Virus record (IMG/VR): IMGVR_UViG_3300027908_000002
Span: 1 to 64,000 of that record
Strand: one strand, 5' to 3'
From: a virus
Length of the DNA stretch: 64,000 bases
Each line of letters begins with the position of its first letter. The stretch's first letter is position 1. The notes under the pieces are model-generated. The model was given only the letters and a program-made list of their open reading frames with translations. It did no database searches and was not told the origin of the DNA. The position numbers and the translations under genes were made by a program. This document shows, in pieces, positions 49,975 to 58,375 of the stretch.

Positions 49975-50016
49975 ATGGCACGCAAGAAGCATCGTGGGGG
50001 CAAAAAGCGTAAGTAA
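49975..50016 (+). CDS. 13-aa basic micro-ORF with strong RBS
   Basis: MARKKHRGGKKRK, preceded by AAAGGGGG at good spacing. Resembles the other micro-ORF in starting MARK and in charge. Could be a tiny DNA-condensing or leader peptide. Confidence 0.45.
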   Translation: MARKKHRGGKKRK

Positions 50017-50152
50017 TTGCGCTTTAGCTAAAGATGGCAGGTAACCCCTGCTGTCCTCTCCGCCAGGCAACTGGCAGGCGCAGTGGGCTGGACTGGCTGG
50101 AAGGCGAAACCCGGCCCACTGAGCGATAAAAAAGCCGGTTTTTAAAAATCAC

Positions 50153-50521
50153 ATGGCAAAACGAGAAAACAGCAATAATCCGCAGCCCGGTCGCGGTAAC
50201 CGAATCCAGTTCATCGGCACGGAAGCGGCACTGGACAAGAATGGTCCCCTGGATATGCGCCAGAGCGCGTTCCCCGGTGGCACGCTTGAAATGATCGGCA
50301 CGGAAGCCCGGCTGGTCCACAAGACCACGCCCATGGGCGAATTCGACAAGCACGTGCGCGGCGGCATGGAAGAGTGGATTGGCAGTCAGGCATCGCTGGA
50401 CCGCACACCCCGACGCACCTGGCAGTCTTACGAATCGCCGTTCAGTTCCAACTCTGAAGGCGTGCAGGGCGACGAATCCAGTTTCCCTGGAACCGGCCCG
50501 CGCAAGATGATGAAAGAGTAA
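50153..50521 (+). CDS. Triple-repeat virion-associated protein
   Basis: 122 aa. Three repeats: FIGTEAALDKNG, MIGTEARLVHKT and WIGSQASLDRTP, each ~35-40 residues apart. Basic, Gly/Pro-rich ends. Located in the head cluster; likely structural. Confidence 0.55.
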   Translation: MAKRENSNNPQPGRGNRIQFIGTEAALDKNGPLDMRQSAFPGGTLEMIGTEARLVHKTTPMGEFDKHVRGGMEEWIGSQASLDRTPRRTWQSYESPFSSNSEGVQGDESSFPGTGPRKMMKE

Positions 50522-50524
50522 GTA

Positions 50525-50932
50525 ATGAATCGCAGAACTGCATTAACGGCGATGGCGGCTGGAACGGCAACTGTTGCCAGCACGGCCATGATTCCTGTTC
50601 CGGTTAATGGTCGTGACGTATGGACTGAGGCATGGCTGTCAAGGGATATTCACGCCGGGCAAAGTTACGCTACGGAAATGCAGATGTTCTTTGCGCGTAG
50701 AAACGACGGCATGGCTATGACGTTAACATGGGTCGCTGAGCGGGATGTGAAGGAAGAAAGAAAGCACAAAGCTATTCGCACGGCTCTTAAGGTCATGTCC
50801 ACAGCGCAACCAGGCTCGCTGGATAACGTGTCGTTGTTCAAGCTGCAACTTAACAATAAGCAGTATTTGGAAAGTTTCAAGTTCAATCGAGTTAAATCCA
50901 CGATGGCAGATTGGACACGGTACGAACTGTAA
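50525..50932 (+). CDS. Second Tat-type signal protein
   Basis: 135 aa. MNRRTALTAMAAGTATVAST resembles a twin-arginine leader; the mature part is helical and basic. Overlaps the next gene (TAATG). Function unknown; its place inside the head cluster is unusual. Confidence 0.5.
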   Translation: MNRRTALTAMAAGTATVASTAMIPVPVNGRDVWTEAWLSRDIHAGQSYATEMQMFFARRNDGMAMTLTWVAERDVKEERKHKAIRTALKVMSTAQPGSLDNVSLFKLQLNNKQYLESFKFNRVKSTMADWTRYEL

Positions 50933-51300
50933 TGGATTCTCAGATGCCGCCAGTGCCGCCTTCGGTTGCCGCCCAACAGGGCGGGACTCCTCCGATGCAG
51001 CAGTACGCGCAGTCGGCATCCCAGGGTGGCGGCGGCCAGCAGCAGTCCAGCGATCAGTTAATGGCGCAGTATATCGATCAGGTTGGGCAGGGCATGACTA
51101 AGATCGCCCAGATCGCTCAGCAGTCTAAGCCTGAGTTAGTGCCGATTTTGAAACAGGCCGTGCAGGCAATGGCAATGTTCGCAAGCAAAGTTAAGTCCGG
51201 TGGAGCGCAGCAGGGCGGCCCGGATGGCGGTAACCAGGGTACGGCGGGCGGCGGGGCTCCGGACGCAGCGGGCGGGGCAGCGATGGGGATGCCGCAGTAA
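50932..51300 (+). CDS. Gly/Gln-rich head-cluster protein
   Basis: 122 aa from ATG 50932. Pro/Gln-rich start, central helices (GQGMTKIAQIAQQSKPELVP), Gly/Ala-rich end. Such proteins recur between portal and scaffold in podovirus-like clusters. Confidence 0.55.
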   Translation: MDSQMPPVPPSVAAQQGGTPPMQQYAQSASQGGGGQQQSSDQLMAQYIDQVGQGMTKIAQIAQQSKPELVPILKQAVQAMAMFASKVKSGGAQQGGPDGGNQGTAGGGAPDAAGGAAMGMPQ

Positions 51301-51306
51301 TAAGCC

Positions 51307-52134
51307 ATGAATTACTTTGAACAGTTACTCGGTAAAATCTCGGACGCAGAGGCGCGGCAACAGTTACAGGACCTTGCCGGTAAGCACACGGAAATTTCGC
51401 AATGGGTAGCCGATCCGGAAGACGTGAACCGGGCGCAGCAGTTCAACGAATGGGCAGACACCAACTGGGACCACGAGCACAACATGACTCGCCTGGAATT
51501 CCAGCAACAGGCAGAATTAGAGTCACTTAAGACAAGAGAAAAGAGTAACGGCATGGAACTCGATCAATTAAACGAATTTTTGGGTAAATACATCAAAGAC
51601 AACGGGCTGCTTACCAGAACCGAAGTCGATGCGCAGATCAAAGCCAAGGAAGATGCGTTCAATACCCAGTTGGGTGTGGTCAGCACCCTGGCAACGCGCA
51701 TCCCGTTTCTGAATGCCCGGCACCAGAAAGATTTCGGGGACCTGTTCGACCCGGATGAATTCCTGAAGCAAGCCGACGAAAAGGGCTACGCCCGCTACGG
51801 AACCCAGGGACTCGACAAGTTCTACGACGAATACACGTCGGACAAGCGCGCGGCCAAGACGGCTGCCGATATCCAGTCTCAGATTGATGCCGCCCGCGCC
51901 GATGAGCGCAAGAAGACTCTGGCAGAGCGCGGCATGGGTCCGGGCGGGCAGATTCCCGCTATCGACGGTTCCCCGGAGATGGGTCATTTCCAGGCACGGC
52001 TGATGGGTCTCAATAAGCCGCCAGTGGAAGGTCAGACTTCCGCGCCGCCTGAAGCCGAACTTGGGCGCGGCCAGATTGCCCGCTTCGCGGCGGCGGCGGC
52101 AGATGCCAAGGATCGGGCGGGTCTGGTTCAGTAA
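51307..52134 (+). CDS. Scaffold-like protein
   Basis: 275 aa, charged and mostly helical with coiled coils (MELDQLNEFLGKYIKDNG; RTEVDAQIKAKEDAF), disordered C-terminal third (PPVEGQTSAPPEAELG). Position upstream of the major capsid gene fits a capsid scaffold. Confidence 0.6.
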   Translation: MNYFEQLLGKISDAEARQQLQDLAGKHTEISQWVADPEDVNRAQQFNEWADTNWDHEHNMTRLEFQQQAELESLKTREKSNGMELDQLNEFLGKYIKDNGLLTRTEVDAQIKAKEDAFNTQLGVVSTLATRIPFLNARHQKDFGDLFDPDEFLKQADEKGYARYGTQGLDKFYDEYTSDKRAAKTAADIQSQIDAARADERKKTLAERGMGPGGQIPAIDGSPEMGHFQARLMGLNKPPVEGQTSAPPEAELGRGQIARFAAAAADAKDRAGLVQ

Positions 52135-52135
52135 G

Positions 52136-52921
52136 TTACTGGGAAACATGGGAATCGGAAACAGCATGAGCGTCAATGTAATCGATAGCCGCCAAAAGCA
52201 GGCTGCGGTTATCCTTGAACCCGCCGATTCCGACATTGCAGTGGGAACAGAGAAGCGCACGGACTTTACCGGTGGTATGGCAGTGATCGACGGCGAGATG
52301 GATGGTTCTGCTTTTTCGCTTACCACCAGGCGGGAGTTTACAGATAGCGCAGACTCCACCTTGTTCGGACAGCATGCGGTTGTAGTCTTCGATGCTGATC
52401 CCGTACGACATCAGAAGGTTTCTGTGTTTCTGCTTAAAGAACGAAGTGGTATTAGTGGATTTTTCAAGAACACTTTCCATATCCGGAAGGCTCGGGTCAA
52501 CTGGTTTAAGTTCGCCGGATCGACCATGTGTCCTGGGATGTTTGTCGCAGGATCGAACGTGAAGAAACATGCCTTCAAACGTATATTGCTTACCACAATA
52601 TCGGCATGGTTTGAGTTTCCATCTACCAGGGCGAGTTTTGATTCGGCTGTAGTCACGTCGGTCAATACCAACGTTCTCCTTTCGCCATTGATGATATCTG
52701 GCGAGAGAGCATTCTTTGCAGTCATTCATGAGGCCATCAATATTGCCAACTTTATTAGAAAAGGCATCGTTGGCTTTAATGGACTGGCAGGACGAGCATG
52801 GTCGATATCCATTTTGCATCGGTGGAATCTGATCGCAGATATCGCTCCAGTGGCGGCGAAGTTTCTTCGGGGTTGTATCGCATTTACAGAATCTACAAGT
52901 AACGGTTTTTTCTCCGGGCAT
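52136..52921 (-). CDS. Recombination endonuclease VII-type homing endonuclease
   Basis: 261 aa. The C-terminal GGVCAICKLPPGG, HLAVDHCHTTGKVRALLCSH and CNVGIGGFKDN form an endonuclease VII/HNH-like fold. Upstream are extra Cys pairs (CRFC, CSSC/CKEC, CRYC) and a basic linker. Inserted antisense between scaffold and capsid genes, 1 bp from one and 72 bp from the other, with its own consensus promoter: a likely selfish insertion. Confidence 0.85.
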   Translation of the reverse strand: MPGEKTVTCRFCKCDTTPKKLRRHWSDICDQIPPMQNGYRPCSSCQSIKANDAFSNKVGNIDGLMNDCKECSLARYHQWRKENVGIDRRDYSRIKTRPGRWKLKPCRYCGKQYTFEGMFLHVRSCDKHPRTHGRSGELKPVDPSLPDMESVLEKSTNTTSFFKQKHRNLLMSYGISIEDYNRMLSEQGGVCAICKLPPGGKRKSRTIHLAVDHCHTTGKVRALLCSHCNVGIGGFKDNRSLLLAAIDYIDAHAVSDSHVSQ

Positions 52922-52927
52922 ATGTTT

Positions 52928-52956
52928 AGTCTATACAAGTATAGGCAAAATGTCAA
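52928..52956 (-). promoter_or_regulatory. Consensus sigma70 promoter, leaderless
   Basis: On the minus strand TTGACA, 17-bp spacer, TAGACT, then 6 nt to ATG 52921. Confidence 0.8.
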
Positions 52957-52993
52957 CTGGAGCAGAGTATCTAACTAAAGGACAACAAACACA

Positions 52994-54088
52994 ATGGCTC
53001 TCCCAGTTTCGGTATCGGATATTTCCGCGTATACCACTATTGAGATTGTTCCGCGCACAACGGACGTAATCTTTAAAAAATCGCCCTTACTAACCCGGAT
53101 GTTGAACCGAAATAGCGTCAATTTCGATGGCGGTACTTTGATTCAGCGGCCCTTGATGTATGCGCAGTTGAACGGCGGGTTCTTCGCGAAGAACGACACG
53201 CTGAATATTGCCTATGTACAAACAGATACGTCTGTTCAGTTGAATATGAAGTACGCATACGTATCGATCTTCCTGAACGGTACGGACGACGTGCTCAACC
53301 GTGGCCGCAACGCGGCATTCAGCGAAGTCGAACTAAAGTTCGCCAACGCCTCGGCAACAATGGCAAAGATTCTGACAACGGGTCTCTACCAGGACGGGCA
53401 GAGCACGGCGGGCAGCGCGGGTGTAATAAGCGGTGTCCAGTCCACGTCAACCTCGATGGATGGATTGCTGGCTTGGATCGACGACGGCAATAACTCCGGG
53501 TCTTACACTACTGCCACGGACTCTACCAAGAGCTTCACTGCCATCGGCGGCCTCAACCGCTCGGACCTGTTCACCACGGCTCCGGTATTCACGGGCGCAA
53601 CGACCCCCAACACCGCCATCCAAGGGCTCAACGCCTATACGAACCGCGCATTTAATGCATTCACGCTGAATGACATGCAGTTCGCGTTCGGTCAGGCTTG
53701 GTTCGGCAACGACTTCCCGGACCTGATCGTTACCACGCAGAACGGCTTCAACAAAGTTTGGAACGCGACACAGCCGCAGCAACGGTACATGGACGACAAC
53801 TCGGATGTCGCCAAGGTCGGTTTCAAGGCTTTCCGGTTCAATGGCGTTGCCGACGTGGTTGTGGATAAGTACCTGCCGTCCGATGGAACCAACGGCGTGA
53901 TGTATATGCTGAACACCCGGTACCTGGAATTCTTCATCAGCAGCAACAAGAAGTTCCAGTTCGGATTCACTGGTTTTAAAGATGCTCAGGGCACCATCGA
54001 TCTCGCGGGCCAGTTCCTGTGGTCCGGTGATCTGGTCGCACCTAACCCAAGGACCTCGGCCAAGCTCGTGGGCACGGCGTTGTACTGA
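52994..54088 (+). CDS. Major capsid protein
   Basis: 364 aa. IEIVPRTTDVIFKKSPLLTR, a GGTLIQRPLMYAQLN strand region, DLIVTTQNGFNKVW and a C-terminal FTGFKDAQGTIDLAGQF fit HK97-fold capsid proteins of the kind following a scaffold gene. AAGGAC lies upstream. Context (portal, scaffold, decoration pair) makes the call likely. Confidence 0.75.
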   Translation: MALPVSVSDISAYTTIEIVPRTTDVIFKKSPLLTRMLNRNSVNFDGGTLIQRPLMYAQLNGGFFAKNDTLNIAYVQTDTSVQLNMKYAYVSIFLNGTDDVLNRGRNAAFSEVELKFANASATMAKILTTGLYQDGQSTAGSAGVISGVQSTSTSMDGLLAWIDDGNNSGSYTTATDSTKSFTAIGGLNRSDLFTTAPVFTGATTPNTAIQGLNAYTNRAFNAFTLNDMQFAFGQAWFGNDFPDLIVTTQNGFNKVWNATQPQQRYMDDNSDVAKVGFKAFRFNGVADVVVDKYLPSDGTNGVMYMLNTRYLEFFISSNKKFQFGFTGFKDAQGTIDLAGQFLWSGDLVAPNPRTSAKLVGTALY

Positions 54089-54120
54089 GTTGATTCTAAA
54101 GACTTTAAGAGGAAACTATC

Positions 54121-54591
54121 ATGGCATCACAGGCAAATCAAATCGCGTACAACACGAACTCGCCATCGGCGCTGGGCGACCTGAACTACTGGCAAAAAGG
54201 CGACATCGTTATCAACAACGGCACCGCTGTTAACGTCCAGCAGGCATGGGGCTGGGTGTGCGAAGTTGCCGGTTTCCCTGGTACCTGGCAGATACTGAGT
54301 TTGCAGCCCACGGTTACGGCGACCACCACGGCAACTTCCGGTACTTTGACCAATGGTATCCGGTTCCAGCTTCTGAACCCGGCTACCACGGGTACTTATT
54401 CGTTGCCGGAAGCCTCGGCTAATGCCGCTGGCACCCAGGTATGGTACAAGTCCCTGGCATCTGGCAGCATCACTCTGACGCCGCTGGCGACCGACCAGTA
54501 CGACAAGGGCGTGGCAGCAATCACCCTGGCCCAGTACGCCGTGATTAACCTACTGACAGATGGCAGCACTAACTGGTACAAACAGACTTAG
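54121..54591 (+). CDS. Head decoration/fibre-like protein A
   Basis: 156 aa, beta-rich. The C-terminal half (LLNPATTGTYSLPEASANAA; SGSITLTPLATDQYDKG; ITLAQYAVINLL) is shared with the next gene, so the two are paralogues. Follows the major capsid gene. Confidence 0.6.
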   Translation: MASQANQIAYNTNSPSALGDLNYWQKGDIVINNGTAVNVQQAWGWVCEVAGFPGTWQILSLQPTVTATTTATSGTLTNGIRFQLLNPATTGTYSLPEASANAAGTQVWYKSLASGSITLTPLATDQYDKGVAAITLAQYAVINLLTDGSTNWYKQT

Positions 54592-54626
54592 GCTCTGGTA
54601 TAAAAACCGGCAAAGAGAGATAACTT

Positions 54627-55181
54627 ATGGCCCAGAATGACTTTAGCTTTTTGCCATTCGGCGCGGGCGGTATCCCGGCGAATGAGAACTCCGGTACGAG
54701 CCTGCCAGCGCCGCGCTGGTACATGGGCACGGCAGCCCCGACGAGCGGCAATTACTACAACGTAGGTGATATCGTCTACAACGCTACCCCTACTGCATCG
54801 AGTGGCACGGTACAGTGCGTCATTGGCTGGATATGCACCACGGCTGGCGTGGGCGGCACGGCGGTCTTCACGGTCATCAACAGTAACGCCACTTTGGGAA
54901 CCGGGGATGCCATCACGACCACGGCGACTTCCGGGACACTAGCCGGTTACTACTCAATCACGCTGCTGAACCCTGCGACTACGGGAACTTACTCACTGCC
55001 GGAAGCATCAACTAACATCTCCGGTAAAGTCGTACGATTCAAGAATATTGCATCTGGCAGTGTCACTCTGACGCCATTGGGAACCGACACTTATGCCGAT
55101 GCGGCGGCCATCACACTGGCGCAGTTTGGCGTGGTCAATCTCGTTAGTGCGGGCACAACGGCATGGTATAAGGCTGCTTAG
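54627..55181 (+). CDS. Head decoration/fibre-like protein B (paralogue)
   Basis: 184 aa. Distinct N-terminal ~95 residues (Gly/Thr-rich), then the same C-terminal domain (LLNPATTGTYSLPEASTN; SGSVTLTPLGTDTYADA; ITLAQFGVVNLV). Likely a domain-swapped duplicate. Confidence 0.6.
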   Translation: MAQNDFSFLPFGAGGIPANENSGTSLPAPRWYMGTAAPTSGNYYNVGDIVYNATPTASSGTVQCVIGWICTTAGVGGTAVFTVINSNATLGTGDAITTTATSGTLAGYYSITLLNPATTGTYSLPEASTNISGKVVRFKNIASGSVTLTPLGTDTYADAAAITLAQFGVVNLVSAGTTAWYKAA

Positions 55182-55184
55182 AAT

Positions 55185-55481
55185 ATGCCGGTCAACAAGA
55201 CCATCAAGCGCAGTATCTACGATCCGGAGATAGCATCCCCGGATTCGGCCAGTGCCTATAGCGCCGACATGCGCGATCTGAGCTTCTTATCCGGCAGCGA
55301 AAATTCCAATGACATGGGATACCGTGGCGGCGGGATGCCGGGATATGCGATATCGGAGCCCGGCGACGACTGGCGTACGCGCTATGAACGAAAAGACCGC
55401 CTGATCCGCCATACCCACGACCAGGGGATGTCAACTTTTTCATTTCCAAAAGATGCGATCAGCAAGAAAACCGGAGAGTAA
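55185..55481 (+). CDS. Head-cluster protein, unknown
   Basis: 98 aa, polar and Ser/Asp/Gly-rich (YDPEIASPDSASAYSADM). Probably structural by position. Confidence 0.5.
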   Translation: MPVNKTIKRSIYDPEIASPDSASAYSADMRDLSFLSGSENSNDMGYRGGGMPGYAISEPGDDWRTRYERKDRLIRHTHDQGMSTFSFPKDAISKKTGE

Positions 55482-55483
55482 TT

Positions 55484-55591
55484 CATGAAACGCAAAAAGA
55501 AGGCGCGCGGCAGCATGGACGTTAGCGGTCACGGCAAAGAAGTTCTTCGCAAAAAAGGCCCGCGCCACTCGATGCGGGCGACGACGCGATA
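55484..55591 (+). CDS. 35-aa basic protein
   Basis: Starts MKRKKKARGSMDVSGHGKEV and ends MRATTR; about one third Lys/Arg. Tightly follows the previous gene. One of four small basic ORFs around the head genes. Confidence 0.5.
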
Positions 55592-55600
55592 AGTAACCCA

Positions 55601-55618
55601 GCGTCTTTATAGAGACGT
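55601..55618. repeat. Dispersed palindrome copy 12
   Basis: GCGTCTTTATAGAGACGT, 9 bp after the stop of 55484-55591. Confidence 0.85.
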
Positions 55619-55675
55619 GAATTTAATCAAAGGGGGTGATCCAGCATTCCCGTATTTCCTGGGTAAAGCCAGGCC

Positions 55676-55712
55676 AGGGCCGTGAGTTGAATAAACTTGT
55701 CGGCCCTTTTTT
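55676..55712 (+). terminator. Intrinsic terminator
   Basis: AGGGCCG pairs with CGGCCCT (18-nt loop), followed by TTTTTTG. Ends the capsid gene cluster. Confidence 0.75.
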
Positions 55713-55752
55713 GTTTTATTATACAGATGTGTAGTAAACGGGTACGTAATAC

Positions 55753-56040
55753 ATGCCAAGCCGGTATCACATTCTTGTTGACCAGGCGATATGGGGGATA
55801 TCACCGGGTTTAATGCCTGCTACCCCGGAACTTAGGCTGGAATGGTATCGGGAAGCTCAGCGGATAATAGAGCGGGTGCCACTGGATAACTCAGTTTCCT
55901 GGACCGTGGATGACCTGAAGTTTGCCGTGGAGCGCACCCATGAGCGCATTGAGGTACTGGAAATAATCATCAAAGCCAAACAGGACGCAGGGATAGAAGA
56001 TGCCAGCGATAAGGTTCACAAAAAAGGCAAACACGGCTAA
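55753..56040 (+). CDS. Small helical protein, unknown
   Basis: 95 aa; LEWYREAQRIIERVPLDN and a long C-terminal helix ending in a Lys-rich tail. Overlaps the next basic gene. Confidence 0.55.
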   Translation: MPSRYHILVDQAIWGISPGLMPATPELRLEWYREAQRIIERVPLDNSVSWTVDDLKFAVERTHERIEVLEIIIKAKQDAGIEDASDKVHKKGKHG

Positions 56041-56158
56041 AAAGTCTCGGCAATGGGACGAAGTTTACAGGAGCGCCAAGGATCGTGGGGAGTCACCCGG
56101 CGCGGCGATCCGCATGGCTTCCGGAGTTATCAAGAAACGCGGTAAGAAGCGCCGCTAG
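56000..56158 (+). CDS. 52-aa basic phage protein
   Basis: QWDEVYRSAKDRGESPGAAI then RMASGVIKKRGKKRR matches a recurrent small basic phage protein (WxEVxxSxxxRGxxxGxAIRxAxxVVKxR). Overlaps the previous gene by 41 bp and the convergent kinase gene by 4 bp. Confidence 0.6.
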   Translation: MPAIRFTKKANTAKKSRQWDEVYRSAKDRGESPGAAIRMASGVIKKRGKKRR

Positions 56159-57045
56159 AAGTTTCCATCTGCTACTTGGAAAACAGTCAAGCCCAGTGAC
56201 CGCCACATTTCAACGACTTTGTTACGGTCGTCCCAGATAGCGATGACATTGAATTTCCCTTCTATGTCTCTACGGTAAATTTCTTCTTTGATGATTCGGT
56301 CGTCGCGGGTGTCGCCAGCGGGGCGCATGTGCAAGTCGCCAGCAGGTAACCCGTTAACCATAAGCCACTGGGTAGTTTGCTGACGGCATGACTCATCGCG
56401 ACCGGAAACATAGATGATCGTAGTCCAGATTCCGCCGAATTCTTTCACGGCCTTGAGTGAATCAATAACAGCCGTGTTTGGCTTGTCTCCCAGTACTTTG
56501 TCCCAGTCGAACCAGCCGCGATGGCCGTCATTGATAGCGACCGTACCGTCCAAGTCACAGATGTAGCAGTCTTGTAACTTGGGATTGCGCTCTATCACTG
56601 GCGGCTTAGGTGCCAGGTATTCGCGCCACATCTTGCGGATCACGGCCTCGCCCACGGACCTTGGGCGCTTCAGGTCGCGATCGATGCACGTCTCTATAGA
56701 GACGCTGGTGAAGTCCTGAATGGTGACTTCTACCTGTGTTCCATGGCCTCCGCCGCGCAGTTCGCGGGCGATTTCGTTCATGCGCTCCAAGTGCTTGGGA
56801 GCGAAATTTGTGTCGTCCACGATGACGTTATAGCCGTGCTTCAAGGCGTCGATGACAATGGCATCACGGACGCGCAGAACGATTGCTTCGTTGCCTTTAC
56901 TATATTTACCGGCGTGGAGCATGTCGCGAAGCTCGTCTTTGTTAACCCGAACGTACTTAGCCGGGTGATCCAGAACGACTTGCCGCGCCCATGTGCTCTT
57001 GCCGCTTCCGGGTAACCCACGAGTCAGTATGAGATTTAAAGTCAC
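56155..57045 (-). CDS. Polynucleotide kinase-phosphatase (Pnkp-like)
   Basis: 296 aa from GTG 57045 (GTGA overlap with the ligase stop). Kinase: GLPGSGKSTWAR P-loop, VNKDELRDM, VIVDDTNF and a lid with DLKRPRSVGE. Phosphatase: ICDLDGTVA (DxDGT), YVSGRDE, DDRIIK and IWDDRNKVV. Same order as T4 Pnkp. It heals RNA ends (5'-OH phosphorylation and 2',3'-phosphate removal) before ligation. A palindrome copy lies in frame in the linker at about residues 115-120. Confidence 0.9.
   Translation of the reverse strand: MTLNLILTRGLPGSGKSTWARQVVLDHPAKYVRVNKDELRDMLHAGKYSKGNEAIVLRVRDAIVIDALKHGYNVIVDDTNFAPKHLERMNEIARELRGGGHGTQVEVTIQDFTSVSIETCIDRDLKRPRSVGEAVIRKMWREYLAPKPPVIERNPKLQDCYICDLDGTVAINDGHRGWFDWDKVLGDKPNTAVIDSLKAVKEFGGIWTTIIYVSGRDESCRQQTTQWLMVNGLPAGDLHMRPAGDTRDDRIIKEEIYRRDIEGKFNVIAIWDDRNKVVEMWRSLGLTVFQVADGNF
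56688..56705. repeat. Dispersed palindrome copy 13 (inside coding sequence)
   Basis: ACGTCTCTATAGAGACGC within the kinase-phosphatase gene; encodes Ser-Val-Ser-Ile-Glu-Thr in frame. Confidence 0.85.
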
Positions 57046-58367
57046 TCCGCAACCGCCTCGGATTCCGCCGTTTCCATATCGGCTTCGCCCTTGTCCAGTT
57101 GCTTCGATTCCCACTCCAGGAAGACAAAACTCTTGAGTTTATAGGCTTCATCTTCTTCGAGGCGGTCCACTTTTAAAACCACGCCTTCGGCTGGCACTTC
57201 GTTGTTATTATGCTGGCACATCGCTCCGGAAACGTGGAGAACTTCCAGGTGCTTAACAAAGTATTCCTGCCAATCAGCCAGCGGGCCGCCCGTCACGTAG
57301 GGGAAAAAGTCTGCCGCCCTTCCGTGGTAAAGTTCCTTGACCATTTCGAATCCGTACTTGGCGCAAAAGTATTTCACTTGTTGCCACGAAAGCTCAAGGA
57401 CGCGACCATCGGCGTTGGTTGAAGTAACCCGGTACACGACCGTTCGATGCGCGCCCATCTGGCATCCGTAGTGGTAGCCTTTCTGAATGGCCGCTCCCTC
57501 CGGCGTGTAGCCTACGATTTCCGCGTAGACGGTATAGCCCTTTGGAATCTGAGCGCGGATTTCTTTGGCCACGACTCCCCAGATATCGGAATCGTAGAAG
57601 TGAACGGCGTTGGCTTTGTTTTCGTCCCCAACCCCCTTGACGACTCTCCGCGAACTCCAGACGAGTCCGTAGTCACTATCCCGTACTTTGAGTCCGATAT
57701 AGTTAGCCAATCGCTCCAGCCACGTTAGATCGCGCTTCACAAGCACGTTGGCGAATACGGCGCTGGTGCCGTGCCACTTCTCAGAGATACTGATCCACGA
57801 TTCCGGGTCCAGTTTGTGGGAATTGCGTCGCAGGTTCTCGGTGTCGATATGGAACCGGAACTGACCATCGACAATCTTGTCTTCCGCGCGCGCCTGCCGT
57901 CCCTGGTGGCCGCGAGTAAGCTCTTGGGTGCGGGCGTTGCGCGGGATATATTTATGGCAGATTTCATGGTCACCGATTTTGTCGAACTCCGCGCCGACCG
58001 CCAGATCGTTTGTGCCAGTGTAACTAATGGCATCCAGTGGAATCCAGAATCCTTCGGATTTGTGACCACGGAACTTGACGGCACGGACGCGCCCGTGTTC
58101 TTCAAAGAAGCCTTTCTTGGCGGTGTCCGTATTGCCCCATTCTGGCTTTCTAAAGAGATTATTCGCGCCGCAGAATTCCGTGGACAGGGCAGTTTCCACC
58201 GGGAAGAACAGACCGACTTCTCCCGCTCCAGCCGTCTTAGCGACGATCACTGAGTTACCAAAGATCAGGGCCGCTTTCACTTTGTCGCAGTTGGGCAGAT
58301 CGACGAATTTATCCAGCGCGACAACGACAGCCGCGTAGTTCTTATTCTTGGGGGCTTCAAGTGTCAT
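57042..58367 (-). CDS. RNA ligase with N-terminal OB-type domain
   Basis: 441 aa. The N-terminal ~170 residues include LPNCDKVKAALIFGNSVIVA and a VGLFFPVETAL strand set, an OB-like domain as in DraRnl/Rnl5. Ligase motifs: ISEKWHGTSAVF (motif I, KxxG), YAEIVGYTPEG (IIIa region), AEGVVLKVD (IV) and AYKLKSF (V). Seals RNA ends after Pnkp healing; transcribed with Pnkp. Confidence 0.85.
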   Translation of the reverse strand: MTLEAPKNKNYAAVVVALDKFVDLPNCDKVKAALIFGNSVIVAKTAGAGEVGLFFPVETALSTEFCGANNLFRKPEWGNTDTAKKGFFEEHGRVRAVKFRGHKSEGFWIPLDAISYTGTNDLAVGAEFDKIGDHEICHKYIPRNARTQELTRGHQGRQARAEDKIVDGQFRFHIDTENLRRNSHKLDPESWISISEKWHGTSAVFANVLVKRDLTWLERLANYIGLKVRDSDYGLVWSSRRVVKGVGDENKANAVHFYDSDIWGVVAKEIRAQIPKGYTVYAEIVGYTPEGAAIQKGYHYGCQMGAHRTVVYRVTSTNADGRVLELSWQQVKYFCAKYGFEMVKELYHGRAADFFPYVTGGPLADWQEYFVKHLEVLHVSGAMCQHNNNEVPAEGVVLKVDRLEEDEAYKLKSFVFLEWESKQLDKGEADMETAESEAVAE

Positions 58368-58375
58368 ATATACTA

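Larger units (their letters stand above)
49727..50152 (+). other. Structured leader of capsid cluster with micro-ORFs
   Basis: 426 bp without a standard gene. Contains a 7-bp hairpin (49807-49826, CACACAA/TTGTGTG), two basic micro-ORFs (listed separately), three GGTAACC blocks (about 49933, 49965 and 50040) and nested hairpins at 50062-50075 and 50081-50121 (CAGTGGGC/GCCCACTG). Could be an attenuating leader or hold small RNAs. Confidence 0.5.

Noticed and set aside
50122-50150. Intrinsic terminator before 50153
   Set aside because: AAAAAGCCGGTTTTT can pair but lacks a G/C-rich stem; too weak to call.
52061-52978. Rightward 305-codon frame opposite the endonuclease VII gene
   Set aside because: Mirror of a gene with clear nuclease motifs and its own promoter.
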